From a virus, in IMG/VR virus record IMGVR_UViG_3300030090_002221, positions 1-30,767 of that record: a stretch of DNA of 30,767 nucleotides; one strand, written 5' to 3'. The notes beneath the pieces were generated by a model. The model saw nothing but the letters and a program-made list of their open reading frames with translations. It had not been told where the DNA came from and ran no database searches. Of this stretch, positions 24,357 through 30,710 are shown in pieces. Numbering within the stretch: position 1 is the stretch's first letter; every line of letters starts with the position of its first letter. Made by a program: the position numbers and the translations under genes.

Positions 24357-24754
24357 TTTTTATATTTTTTATAAATTAATCTAATTCCATCAAACGCCGA
24401 AGAAATACAAGTGCTACAATTTGTATTTGGATTATATCCTGCTCCTGAAATTACGTTCCAAAGTTCTATCATTTTTTGTTTACTATCCTGATTTTTTGCT
24501 CTACCTGTTTTTAGGTTATCCCATAACTCTATTACTTCTTCTATTATCTCTTTTGGTATTTCTTGATTAACGTTTAATTTTTTTTCTTTACTCCATTTAT
24601 CAATAGGACACTTTGCATAACTTAATCTTGTCTTAATGTGCATAAAGCAACCACATTTCTTACAGCTGCCTGTCAATTTAAAAAAATGATCACATTTTCT
24701 ACATATTTTTATCCTTTTATTATATGTTTCTTTATTGACAATGTATTTACTCAT
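24353..24754 (-). CDS. zinc-ribbon protein (133 aa)
   Basis: Residues about 16-55 hold a Cys cluster, IKICRKCDHF...TGSCKKCGCFMHIKTRL and YAKCPIDKW, typical of phage zinc-ribbon proteins of unknown role. A helical region follows, and CSTCISS near the C terminus adds a further CxxC pair. It overlaps the sigma-like gene by eight bases and the 41-codon gene by four. DNA binding is a reasonable guess. Confidence 0.75.
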   Translation of the reverse strand: MSKYIVNKETYNKRIKICRKCDHFFKLTGSCKKCGCFMHIKTRLSYAKCPIDKWSKEKKLNVNQEIPKEIIEEVIELWDNLKTGRAKNQDSKQKMIELWNVISGAGYNPNTNCSTCISSAFDGIRLIYKKYKK

Positions 24755-25295
24755 TTTTTATTTTATCTTTTAAAATGTTTCTTACTTTATCTATAGTTGT
24801 AAAAAGACTATTTCTGCTTATGCCTGTTTTATACGCCAAACTATCTAAAGTGTTGTTTTCTTCGTAATATAACTCAAATACTTTTTTATCATACCAATGT
24901 ATATTGTCTAAAGCTTTATCAATTTTTTCTAATTTCTCCCATTGTCCTGTTTCTGTAGTATTAGGTATGTTATATATACTTCTATGAAAATTATCTTTAG
25001 AAGTGTGCGTCATATTTATACCTACCAAATTGGTATAATATTTTTTATATTTATAATAAAATGGACTTCTTTTGCTTGTCAAGGCTCTTTTTAATACAAC
25101 TGCACCATATTTAATTATTCCATTTTCACCATCTTTATCCCAAATATTTTTTAAAGTTTCTTGATTCATTGACAGAAAATAAAGCATAAGTTCTTGTACT
25201 GCATCATCTATAGTCTCCTTATCTTTAGTTAATCCATAACACATTGTTCTGAATTTTTTAGATAATTTTGATATTTCTAAATAGATTTCAGTCAT
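24747..25295 (-). CDS. sigma-70-like transcription factor
   Basis: This 182-residue protein has a region-2-like helix pair (KETIDDAVQELMLYFLSMN) and a C-terminal region-4-like helix-turn-helix (YDKKVFELYYEENNTLDSLA, then YKTGISRNSLFTTIDKVRN). The length is typical of ECF-type sigma factors. Divergent members of this type in Bacteroidota phages sit between early genes and terminase. It could direct host polymerase to late promoters; late genes here have no obvious conserved promoter I could define. It overlaps both neighbours by eight bases. Confidence 0.75.
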   Translation of the reverse strand: MTEIYLEISKLSKKFRTMCYGLTKDKETIDDAVQELMLYFLSMNQETLKNIWDKDGENGIIKYGAVVLKRALTSKRSPFYYKYKKYYTNLVGINMTHTSKDNFHRSIYNIPNTTETGQWEKLEKIDKALDNIHWYDKKVFELYYEENNTLDSLAYKTGISRNSLFTTIDKVRNILKDKIKNE

Positions 25296-25644
25296 TTATA
25301 GTTTCAAATTTTTCTATCTTATTAATCATTTCTTGTAGCATTTCATTTAATACTGTCCTATAAGAATTTAATTTAATTGAATTGCTTTTAGTTTCTAAAC
25401 CTGCAAAAAAACCATTAGTCGCTACAGTAAGATTAATAGGTAACAGCATTAACCAATCATACCAATTACTAACTTTGACATTACTTCCATAAGTATTATG
25501 ATATTCAATTATGATATCTAATACCTCTAAAAATTGTTCATATTTTTTTTTCGTAGATGCCTCATTTACAAAGTCTTTTATAGTATATATATACTTTTCT
25601 ATAATTTGTTTGTGTAATGAGTTAGCGTATATTGGTTTTCGCAT
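25288..25644 (-). CDS. hypothetical protein (118 aa)
   Basis: This is an unrecognised, mostly helical protein with a moderately hydrophobic middle (WYDWLMLLPINLTVATNGFF). It overlaps the sigma-like gene by eight bases and follows NinG after a short gap. Its position suggests it belongs to the DNA-metabolism or late-switch group; nothing in the sequence shows an activity. Confidence 0.6.
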   Translation of the reverse strand: MRKPIYANSLHKQIIEKYIYTIKDFVNEASTKKKYEQFLEVLDIIIEYHNTYGSNVKVSNWYDWLMLLPINLTVATNGFFAGLETKSNSIKLNSYRTVLNEMLQEMINKIEKFETIND

Positions 25645-25665
25645 ACGCCAAAGTTAGAAAAATTT

Positions 25666-26070
25666 TTAATCTATTCCTTTTTCTTTCTTTAAGTTATCAA
25701 CAGCGTTTTTATAATAACTTATTTTTTCTTCATAATCAAATCTAAACATTTTGATAGATTTCCTAGATAAAATGTATAAATTTTCTGATGTATTTTTTCC
25801 ATATTTATTATCAAGATTTTCACCAAATTTCCATTGCATGCCTTGTTCAAACATATTACATTTAACACACTGTACTTGACAATTTTCTTCGTGCCACCTA
25901 GTTGATTGATGTCTGCGGCTCATAAAATGACCACATTGTAATTTTTTATAGTGATCAATTTTATAACATGTAAAGCATTCTGTTATTCCATCTTCATAAG
26001 CATATCTTAATCTTATATAAAGACTAAACCATTTATCTAATTCTTTTTTTAATTTACTTATCGATTTCAC
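25666..26070 (-). CDS. ninG: NinG/Rap-like recombination protein
   Basis: This 134-residue protein matches the lambda NinG family, Holliday-junction-related recombination nucleases with an HNH-like zinc site. It has CFTC (Cys32, Cys35), LQCGHFMSRR (Cys46, His48), a TRWHEENCQVQCVKCN block (Cys68, Cys71), and then GMQWKFGENLDNKYG. Lambda NinG is about 204 residues, so this is a compact version. It overlaps the winged-helix gene by 17 bases. Confidence 0.88.
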   Translation of the reverse strand: MKSISKLKKELDKWFSLYIRLRYAYEDGITECFTCYKIDHYKKLQCGHFMSRRHQSTRWHEENCQVQCVKCNMFEQGMQWKFGENLDNKYGKNTSENLYILSRKSIKMFRFDYEEKISYYKNAVDNLKKEKGID

Positions 26071-26347
26071 AATACATGCCTAACTGTTTTGATAATTGAA
26101 TTGGTGGTTGGTTGTATACGTATTTTGCTATACTTGTGTTTCTTCCAAACCTATTTTTTGTTTTTATAGTATGCACATCTATATTATATCCTTTTTTTCT
26201 TGCTTTGTAAATAATATCTGCTAATCTAGTTGCTCCATATTGTTGAATAGCTTCCCAAGATGTTATTGCTCCATAATTTGCTAAATGCCATAATACAGCA
26301 TCTGCTTGTGTTTTTACTTCATTTTCTTTAATTTTAATTGCTTTCAT
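26054..26347 (-). CDS. winged-helix DNA-binding protein (HTH_55-like)
   Basis: This 97-residue protein has one winged helix-turn-helix. The segment TQADAVLWHLANYGAITSWE is followed by AIQQYGATRLADIIYKARKK and GYNIDVHTIKTKNRFGR, the pattern of a small phage family with conserved GxITSxEA and TRL motifs. It is likely a DNA-binding accessory or regulator. It overlaps ninG by 17 bases. Confidence 0.8.
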   Translation of the reverse strand: MKAIKIKENEVKTQADAVLWHLANYGAITSWEAIQQYGATRLADIIYKARKKGYNIDVHTIKTKNRFGRNTSIAKYVYNQPPIQLSKQLGMYCEIDK

Positions 26348-26365
26348 GTTTTTATAATTTGGTTA

Positions 26366-26587
26366 TTAAATATTTTCTTTACATTCAGGACATCTTCCTT
26401 GATCTTTAATTTCATTAGTAATTTCTTCGTTACAGCATGTTAGTGGTGGATGCATGTTATCAGCATATTCGCATGCTTGGTTATATAGATTAGAATCTAT
26501 TTCTTGTATATAATCTACAAAATAATTAAACCATTCTAAAGTTTCTTCGCAATCGCCATAAGCAAAATAGTGATTTTTATTTTTCAT
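26366..26587 (-). CDS. small Cys-containing protein (73 aa)
   Basis: This is an acidic 73-residue protein. Its C terminus has LTCCNEEI and GRCPECKENI, a possible zinc finger formed by two Cys pairs. The N-terminal half is helical and aromatic (YGDCEETLEWFNYFVDYIQE). It starts in an ATGA overlap with the upstream gene. No family is recognised. Confidence 0.6.
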   Translation of the reverse strand: MKNKNHYFAYGDCEETLEWFNYFVDYIQEIDSNLYNQACEYADNMHPPLTCCNEEITNEIKDQGRCPECKENI

Positions 26588-26913
26588 TGTATTAATTTAT
26601 TTTTTGGTTTATAATAAGGTATATTTTTTTGTCCTAATGTTTCAGTCATGTAAATGGCATTATCGATAGTTTTTTTATGATCAATTATCCACTTATAAAA
26701 TGTTCTTATATTTAAAAAAGGTTCAAATGTTCCAAATCTAACACCTAAATGAAATGCTGTTTCTATTTCTTCAAATGTTAAATTTTTAAATCTTTTTTCT
26801 GTTTGCAAATCATTTGCTAATATTTTCGCTAATGACGCCATAGTTTTTCCATCAGTTTTTAAACCTAACTCTATAGAGGTTTTTACTATTAATTCATAAC
26901 ATTTTTCTTTCAT
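26584..26913 (-). CDS. hypothetical phage replication-region protein (109 aa)
   Basis: This is a helical protein with the pattern MASLAKILANDLQTEKRFKN, followed by LTFEEIETAFHLGVRFG and NIRTFYKWIIDHKKTI. Similar proteins occur in replication regions of Bacteroidota phages, but I cannot name a function. It overlaps the methyltransferase gene by four bases and the next gene by four. Confidence 0.62.
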   Translation of the reverse strand: MKEKCYELIVKTSIELGLKTDGKTMASLAKILANDLQTEKRFKNLTFEEIETAFHLGVRFGTFEPFLNIRTFYKWIIDHKKTIDNAIYMTETLGQKNIPYYKPKNKLIQ

Positions 26914-27572
26914 AATGATAATATTATTTCTTTACATAATTCATAAGGCACTTTACTTCTTTCATAATTACCTTTTATACCTTGCGTTCCTGTTTGTGAA
27001 CCTCTTGGTGCTGATTCATGACATGGATCACCATTTTTACATATAGGTCTAGGTAACCAACCTTGTAATTTGTTATCTCCAAATAAATCATTATTTGATA
27101 AATGATTAGTCCATATATCTGTTGGTTTCATTCTTTTATCTCCATATTGACAATATGTTACTGTTGCTCTAGGTAATTTTTGCATAAACTTTAATTTTCT
27201 TAATTTACCTCTAGGATTTTCTATAAAAAAATAATCAGGTTGGAAAAAATCTATTATCTCTAATGTTTTTCTAACAATTTGACAACCAACTATTGCTTCT
27301 AATGTTTTTGGTGTATGATCTTTATTCCAATGATGACCAATACTTGCAACACTAAAATAGGTGCATGGTGGACTTGCCCAAACACAGTCTATTTTATCTA
27401 TTCCTTTTTTAAATAAATGTTTTGATAATTCATGACAATCTAAATCTAATATATTTTTTACTAAATCTATATTTTTAAAAGATTTAATATCAGTAGAAAA
27501 AGTTTTATAACCAAATTCCTCTGCTACCTTACTAAAACTCCTACTCCCTGCAAATAATTCTAATATATTCAT
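26910..27572 (-). CDS. compact cytosine-C5 DNA methyltransferase
   Basis: This 220-residue protein resembles the C5-cytosine methyltransferase catalytic domain. Motif I is LELFAGSRSFSKVAEEFGY (4-22); motif IV is WASPPCTYFS with catalytic Cys70; motif VI is FFIENPRG, with Glu118; motif VIII-like TYCQYGDKRMKPTDIW; and a C-terminal KVPYELCKEI like motif X. Typical enzymes are 300-450 residues; here the variable target-recognition region is very short. No restriction enzyme lies beside it, so it looks solitary and protective. It overlaps the replication protein gene by four bases. Specificity cannot be read. Confidence 0.85.
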   Translation of the reverse strand: MNILELFAGSRSFSKVAEEFGYKTFSTDIKSFKNIDLVKNILDLDCHELSKHLFKKGIDKIDCVWASPPCTYFSVASIGHHWNKDHTPKTLEAIVGCQIVRKTLEIIDFFQPDYFFIENPRGKLRKLKFMQKLPRATVTYCQYGDKRMKPTDIWTNHLSNNDLFGDNKLQGWLPRPICKNGDPCHESAPRGSQTGTQGIKGNYERSKVPYELCKEIILSL

Positions 27573-28204
27573 AAATATTCTTTTCCTTTTATATATTCAT
27601 TTAATTGCTGATCAATTTTGGAAGTAATTTTATTTTTGTTCCAATTTTCATTATTTCTACACCACCGTTTTAATCTTAAATTATGATTAAAAGTTTTTTC
27701 TAATTCAAATTTCATTTTAGTACCACTTTTATTTTCTTCTGTCCAATAATCAACAAAATCTTGTAATATATCTTTAGAAATATCTGTTATTTGAAAAATA
27801 ATTTCTTCAAATTTTAATTTTCTATTATATATATTATTATATGTAATATTATTATTTATAGTAGTAATATTATCAGTAAACTTATCTTTATTAGAGGTAG
27901 GTAATTTTTGTTTTGTAGAGTGATCAATTATAGTTATATACCTTACATCAATTTCTTTACTATTAGGTTTATAAACAACTTTTCTTTTTATGTAATTTTT
28001 TTCTTCTAATTGTTTTAACCATTTTTGAATTGACACTTTACTAACATTGTATAAATCAGCAAAATATTTAGTACTTGCATGGCATTTTCCATTCATATTA
28101 CATAATGCAGTAATTTCTGCAAATAATAATTTAGCATTAGGTATTAATGTTTGATCATAACGCACATCTGCAGTAATTACAGCATAATAATTTGGTTTTG
28201 TCAT
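27569..28204 (-). CDS. winged-helix replication protein (O/DnaD-like)
   Basis: In this 211-residue protein, residues 1-80 form a helix-turn-helix domain: YYAVITADVRYDQTLIPNAK, LLFAEITALCNMNGKC, FADLYNVSKVSIQKWLKQLE. This is the pattern of phage replication initiation or replisome-organiser proteins. The C-terminal part has DFVDYWTEENKSGTKMKFEL and a Trp/Arg-rich end (LRLKRWCRNN), typical of proteins that load helicase. The linker is Asn-rich (TTINNNITYNNIYN) and is encoded by an AT-rich repeat that could be the origin, as inside lambda O. It overlaps neighbours by four bases at both ends. Confidence 0.78.
   Translation of the reverse strand: MTKPNYYAVITADVRYDQTLIPNAKLLFAEITALCNMNGKCHASTKYFADLYNVSKVSIQKWLKQLEEKNYIKRKVVYKPNSKEIDVRYITIIDHSTKQKLPTSNKDKFTDNITTINNNITYNNIYNRKLKFEEIIFQITDISKDILQDFVDYWTEENKSGTKMKFELEKTFNHNLRLKRWCRNNENWNKNKITSKIDQQLNEYIKGKEYL
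27823..27873. other. AT-rich iteron-like repeats in replication gene (candidate origin)
   Basis: The ten bases GTAATATTAT occur at 27843-27852 and 27864-27873, with 21 bases between starts (two helical turns). Just to the left lie more TATTATATAT-type repeats (27823-27841). The stretch encodes the Asn-rich linker of the winged-helix replication protein. Lambdoid origins lie in the same place inside gene O. General AT-richness could produce such repeats by chance. Confidence 0.4.
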
Positions 28205-28710
28205 TTAATATGTATTTGAAATTTATATTCTTGTAATACAAATTTAATTCTTTCCAATTGATTAGAAAAATCGAAATAAGACGTTTTTATAATAGTTTCT
28301 ACTTTTCCTGATTTCACTAATATACCAACTTCATTTTTATCATTTTCTTTAACACCATTCCTGATCAAATGTTCTTTTAAATGATGTTCATCTATAAATT
28401 CCTTTTTATTATCATATAAATCTATATATGCTTTATAAACACGATTAAATGTATTACGATATTCTTCCCAACCTCCATAATTGTTTTTATGTTGTTGCAT
28501 ATAATACCAAACAGTTACTCTATCCCTATTTAATACTTTTGCCATAATAGAATCCCTAGTTCTTTCTTCTAATTTGCATATTACACAAGCAACCATTCTA
28601 GGTATTTGTAATTCTATTTTCCTGCTTTTTTTAGCAAGTGATCCTTGTGGCAATCCAACTACTGATGTAGTTAAATCGCATATTTGTTTAAAATTTTCTT
28701 GTGGTGTCAT
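28201..28710 (-). CDS. DnaA domain IV-like DNA-binding protein
   Basis: Residues about 36-76 resemble the C-terminal DNA-binding domain of DnaA: IPRMVACVICKLEERTRDSI, then MAKVLNRDRVTVWYYMQQHK, with NRDRVTV at the place of the DnaA signature RDHTTV. No ATPase domain is present. The rest is charged and helical. The ATG at 28710, five bases after the ssb stop, is preferred over the upstream MM at 28734/28731, which would overlap ssb by 20 bases. It may bind DnaA-box-like sites in the phage origin or act as a regulator. Confidence 0.75.
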   Translation of the reverse strand: MTPQENFKQICDLTTSVVGLPQGSLAKKSRKIELQIPRMVACVICKLEERTRDSIMAKVLNRDRVTVWYYMQQHKNNYGGWEEYRNTFNRVYKAYIDLYDNKKEFIDEHHLKEHLIRNGVKENDKNEVGILVKSGKVETIIKTSYFDFSNQLERIKFVLQEYKFQIHIK

Positions 28711-28714
28711 AAGA

Positions 28715-29053
28715 TTAGAATGGTAAATCATCATTATTTTCTTTAGGTAAAGCTACATTTTTATAAGTTATATCTGCATTTTGATTAGCAAACCAATATC
28801 CCTGTATTGAATGAAAATATTTTCCATTCCATTCTCTACTAAATACATTTGCTAAAATTGTTATGGTATCACCCTCTTGAAATTTATTTAATCTTTCTAT
28901 TTTATCTTCGCCAAAAGCTTCAACACAAATTTCTTTATTGTATTGTTCATGAGGTCTTTCTATTAGAACAGATTGTTTTTTCCATTCTTTTCCTGTTTTG
29001 CTAATTCCTGATTCAATTTTAAATTTTTTAATTATTGTTCCTGTAATTTCCAT
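28715..29053 (-). CDS. ssb: single-stranded DNA-binding protein (DUF3127-like OB fold)
   Basis: This 112-residue protein matches the Bacteroidota DUF3127 type. It begins MEITGTIIKKF, has KEWKKQSVLIE, FQEGDTITILANVFSREWNG and KYFHSIQGYWFANQ, and ends in NNDDLPF, an acidic SSB-style tail that binds partner proteins. It should coat ssDNA during replication and recombination. The start follows an A/T-rich leader downstream of a structured element (29086-29153). Confidence 0.85.
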   Translation of the reverse strand: MEITGTIIKKFKIESGISKTGKEWKKQSVLIERPHEQYNKEICVEAFGEDKIERLNKFQEGDTITILANVFSREWNGKYFHSIQGYWFANQNADITYKNVALPKENNDDLPF

Positions 29054-29074
29054 ATTTATTTATTTATTAATTAT

Positions 29075-29156
29075 TAAAAAAGAAAGTGAGAGGATAACCT
29101 TGATCAAAGTATAACCGCTGAGTTAATATTAATATTGGTTCTAAACCTCTCACAAT
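29075..29156 (-). ncRNA. branched RNA-like structured element with terminator tail
   Basis: An eight-base perfect stem, GTGAGAGG (29086-29093) with CCTCTCAC (29146-29153), encloses 52 bases containing further inverted repeats: CCTTGATCAAAG (29098-29109), AACC (29113-29116) with GGTT (29137-29140), and AATATTAATATT between them. On the leftward strand TTTCTTTTTTAATAATT follows. This could be an intrinsic terminator with an elaborate loop, a regulatory leader of ssb, or a small RNA. No known riboswitch class was recognised. Confidence 0.5.
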
Positions 29157-29161
29157 CTATG

Positions 29162-29548
29162 TTAGTTCTTTTTAAATTCTTCACTTTCATCTTCACCAAA
29201 AACTCCTAATTCGTAAAATCCTGTCAGTTTTAATATTGCTCTAGACATGGCTCTTTTTTCAGCCATCTCCATTACATACCAAGTATTGCAGTTTCCATCT
29301 GCATAACTTTTGCCTTTCAATGCACTTCCAAATGTTTGTGTATATATATCACCTTTCATTGCTGTTGCTTTCACTGAAGCGAAATTAGGTTCGCATTTAA
29401 TGACTTTATACTCTATTTGTATGTTTTCTAATGCTTGTATTTTTTCTATCCCACTTCTTGTAATTATAACATAGTGTTGATGCTTAAATATATTATCAGG
29501 AGTAAGTCCATATTTAATATATTTTTCTTTTAATTTTTCTTTGTTCAT
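29162..29548 (-). CDS. early phage protein, possible annealing-protein relative
   Basis: This 128-residue protein is helical and beta mixed. The C-terminal block NTWYVMEMAEKRAMSRAILK followed by LTGFYELGVFGEDESEEF is like a segment of phage single-strand annealing or recombination proteins, in which a MAEKRA helix precedes an acidic end. The whole is shorter than RecT, Erf or Sak (usually 180-270), so the name is uncertain. Its neighbour ssb is consistent with recombination. The start has the repeated A-rich leader ending AAAAACAATG. Confidence 0.6.
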   Translation of the reverse strand: MNKEKLKEKYIKYGLTPDNIFKHQHYVIITRSGIEKIQALENIQIEYKVIKCEPNFASVKATAMKGDIYTQTFGSALKGKSYADGNCNTWYVMEMAEKRAMSRAILKLTGFYELGVFGEDESEEFKKN

Positions 29549-29553
29549 TGTTT

Positions 29554-29931
29554 TTAATTTAATTGATTAATAATTTCTGTGATCATATCATCGTTTAATT
29601 TTTTGTTCCAATATTTGTCATGTAATTTAGTATCATTTAAAATATCTTCTCCCATTATATATACATACATATTAACTAATTTTTCAGGATTAGTTACATC
29701 AGTATATAATTCACCAAATTGCCATTTTTCATATTCTTGCACTTCACGAATAATATTAAAAACACCACCATTTTTTTCAAGCCATTTTTCTGCTTCATAA
29801 GTTCCAACAATATAATAATTTGTGTTAAATATTTCATTATGTACTTCATCTGCTTCTATATTTGTTCCTTTTAATGATTCTAACCCATCAATAGTGAAAT
29901 CAATAAGTTCTGCTTTAGTATGTTGTTTCAT
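29554..29931 (-). CDS. early hypothetical protein (125 aa)
   Basis: This is an acidic mixed helical protein with TNYYIVGTYEAEKWLEKNGG, VFNIIREVQEYEKWQFGELY and a NPEKLVNMYVYIMGEDIL helix. I recall similar early proteins in Bacteroidota phages without a known activity. The stop is five bases before the next start. The leader AATAATAAAACAATG is shared with the first gene of the operon. Confidence 0.65.
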   Translation of the reverse strand: MKQHTKAELIDFTIDGLESLKGTNIEADEVHNEIFNTNYYIVGTYEAEKWLEKNGGVFNIIREVQEYEKWQFGELYTDVTNPEKLVNMYVYIMGEDILNDTKLHDKYWNKKLNDDMITEIINQLN

Positions 29932-29954
29932 TGTTTTATTATTTAAATTAATAA

Positions 29955-30113
29955 TTAAGCTACTATAAAATCTTCAACATGTTCTCCTGTAGGCTTTCCA
30001 TCTGCATATATTGTAGCGCTAGGACAAATACCTTCAGAAATAACATAATCTACTAATTCATATATATTTTCGAATAATTCTTGTTCGTCTTGTAAGTGAT
30101 AAATTGTGTTCAT
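29955..30113 (-). CDS. first early leftward gene, small acidic protein (52 aa)
   Basis: The longest open frame begins with a TTG at 30146, but that codon lies within the proposed -7 promoter box. I chose the ATG at 30113 because it carries the AATAATAAAACAATG leader of the next gene. The 52-residue product is acidic and helical, then beta-like (DEQELFENIYELVDYVISEG; ATIYADGKPTGEHVED). No family is recognised. Confidence 0.6.
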   Translation of the reverse strand: MNTIYHLQDEQELFENIYELVDYVISEGICPSATIYADGKPTGEHVEDFIVA

Positions 30114-30143
30114 TGTTTTATTATTTAATTGATTAATATGAGA

Positions 30144-30174
30144 CAAATATAATATAGTTTCCTATATCCTGCAA
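30144..30174 (-). promoter_or_regulatory. leftward early promoter (Bacteroidota type)
   Basis: On the leftward strand TTG (30174-30172) is followed after 18 bases by TATATTTG (30151-30144), an exact match to the Bacteroidota -7 box TAnnTTTG with a near-standard spacing to the -33 box. Transcription would start about 20-25 bases before the ATG at 30113. Confidence 0.55.
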
Positions 30175-30198
30175 CATCTTAACATAGTTTTCAAAATA

Positions 30199-30225
30199 CT
30201 TATTAACAGATATAATGTTTATAAG
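30199..30225. promoter_or_regulatory. inverted repeat, candidate operator
   Basis: CTTATTAAC (30199-30207) and GTTTATAAG (30217-30225) form nine-base arms with one mismatch around a nine-base spacer that contains TATAAT. It lies between the divergent leftward and rightward operons, where a regulator could control both. No repressor gene was identified in the window. Confidence 0.4.
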
Positions 30226-30303
30226 TAAGTTAAAAATTGTATTTTCTATTTTTTTCTTATATGGATTAGATTTATATTTACACTATAATTAAACAAAAAA
30301 ACA
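30226..30303 (+). promoter_or_regulatory. rightward operon leader with weak promoter signals
   Basis: This stretch before the ATG at 30304 holds a long T-rich tract, TATATTTA (30273-30280), which differs from TAnnTTTG at the last base, and TATAAT (30284-30289). No well-spaced -33 TTG was found, so the exact promoter is uncertain. The leader ends in AAACAAAAAAACAATG, the same style as the leftward early genes. Confidence 0.35.
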
Positions 30304-30516
30304 ATGAACAAACACTTTTTAAAAATCGGACAAACTATTGATAATTTAACAAAAAAATTATGTAATGATGGTTTTACTTATGAAGAAGCTTGCGATTATA
30401 TGAAAATTATATATGATGAAGCAACAAAAAAATTTGGATGTATGAATTTTTTTAACATTGACAAAGATGGCTCAGATGCTGTCATAGAAAGCATAATTAA
30501 TGAATTTAATAAATAA
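30304..30516 (+). CDS. small helical protein, first gene of rightward operon (70 aa)
   Basis: This 70-residue protein is predicted helical (TIDNLTKKLCNDGFTYEEAC, YMKIIYDEATKKFG) with a DKDGSDAVIESII end. No family is recognised. Its 3' part is repeated at 2-97. It leads the operon containing the variable gene and denV, and the variable gene's ATG lies eight bases after its stop. Confidence 0.68.
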   Translation: MNKHFLKIGQTIDNLTKKLCNDGFTYEEACDYMKIIYDEATKKFGCMNFFNIDKDGSDAVIESIINEFNK

Positions 30517-30523
30517 TATAAAA

Positions 30524-30706
30524 ATGAAAAATAAAAATTTTACAATCGAAACAAAAGTACAATATTTAAAAGAATTTATGTTTGGTAAAGAAGAACTTGT
30601 AATTGCAACAATAGTTGCTAAAAACGGTTACAAAATTCTTTTAGATAATGGAGATGAATTTAATAATGTGTCTAATTTATCTATGTATTTAACTCCTATA
30701 AAATAA
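30524..30706 (+). CDS. variable-locus small protein, right allele (60 aa)
   Basis: This 60-residue protein is predicted beta-rich (KVQYLKEFMFGKEELVIATI, then KNGYKILLDNGDEF), possibly a small SH3-like or Tudor-like barrel. It occupies the same slot as 105-314, with the same ATGAAA start and the same upstream gene and denV start, but the bodies do not align. It is likely an allele from a different phage in the population, or the other copy in a tandem arrangement. Confidence 0.6.
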   Translation: MKNKNFTIETKVQYLKEFMFGKEELVIATIVAKNGYKILLDNGDEFNNVSNLSMYLTPIK

Positions 30707-30710
30707 TAAT

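Noticed and set aside
27800-27880. CRISPR-like or tandem repeat array in the AT-rich stretch
   Set aside because: There are only two clear copies of a ten-base unit, without regular unique spacers; an iteron-like or chance repeat fits better.
30114-30146. TTG start at 30146 extending the first leftward gene by 11 residues
   Set aside because: The TTG sits inside the proposed -7 promoter box, and the ATG at 30113 has the leader shared with the next gene.
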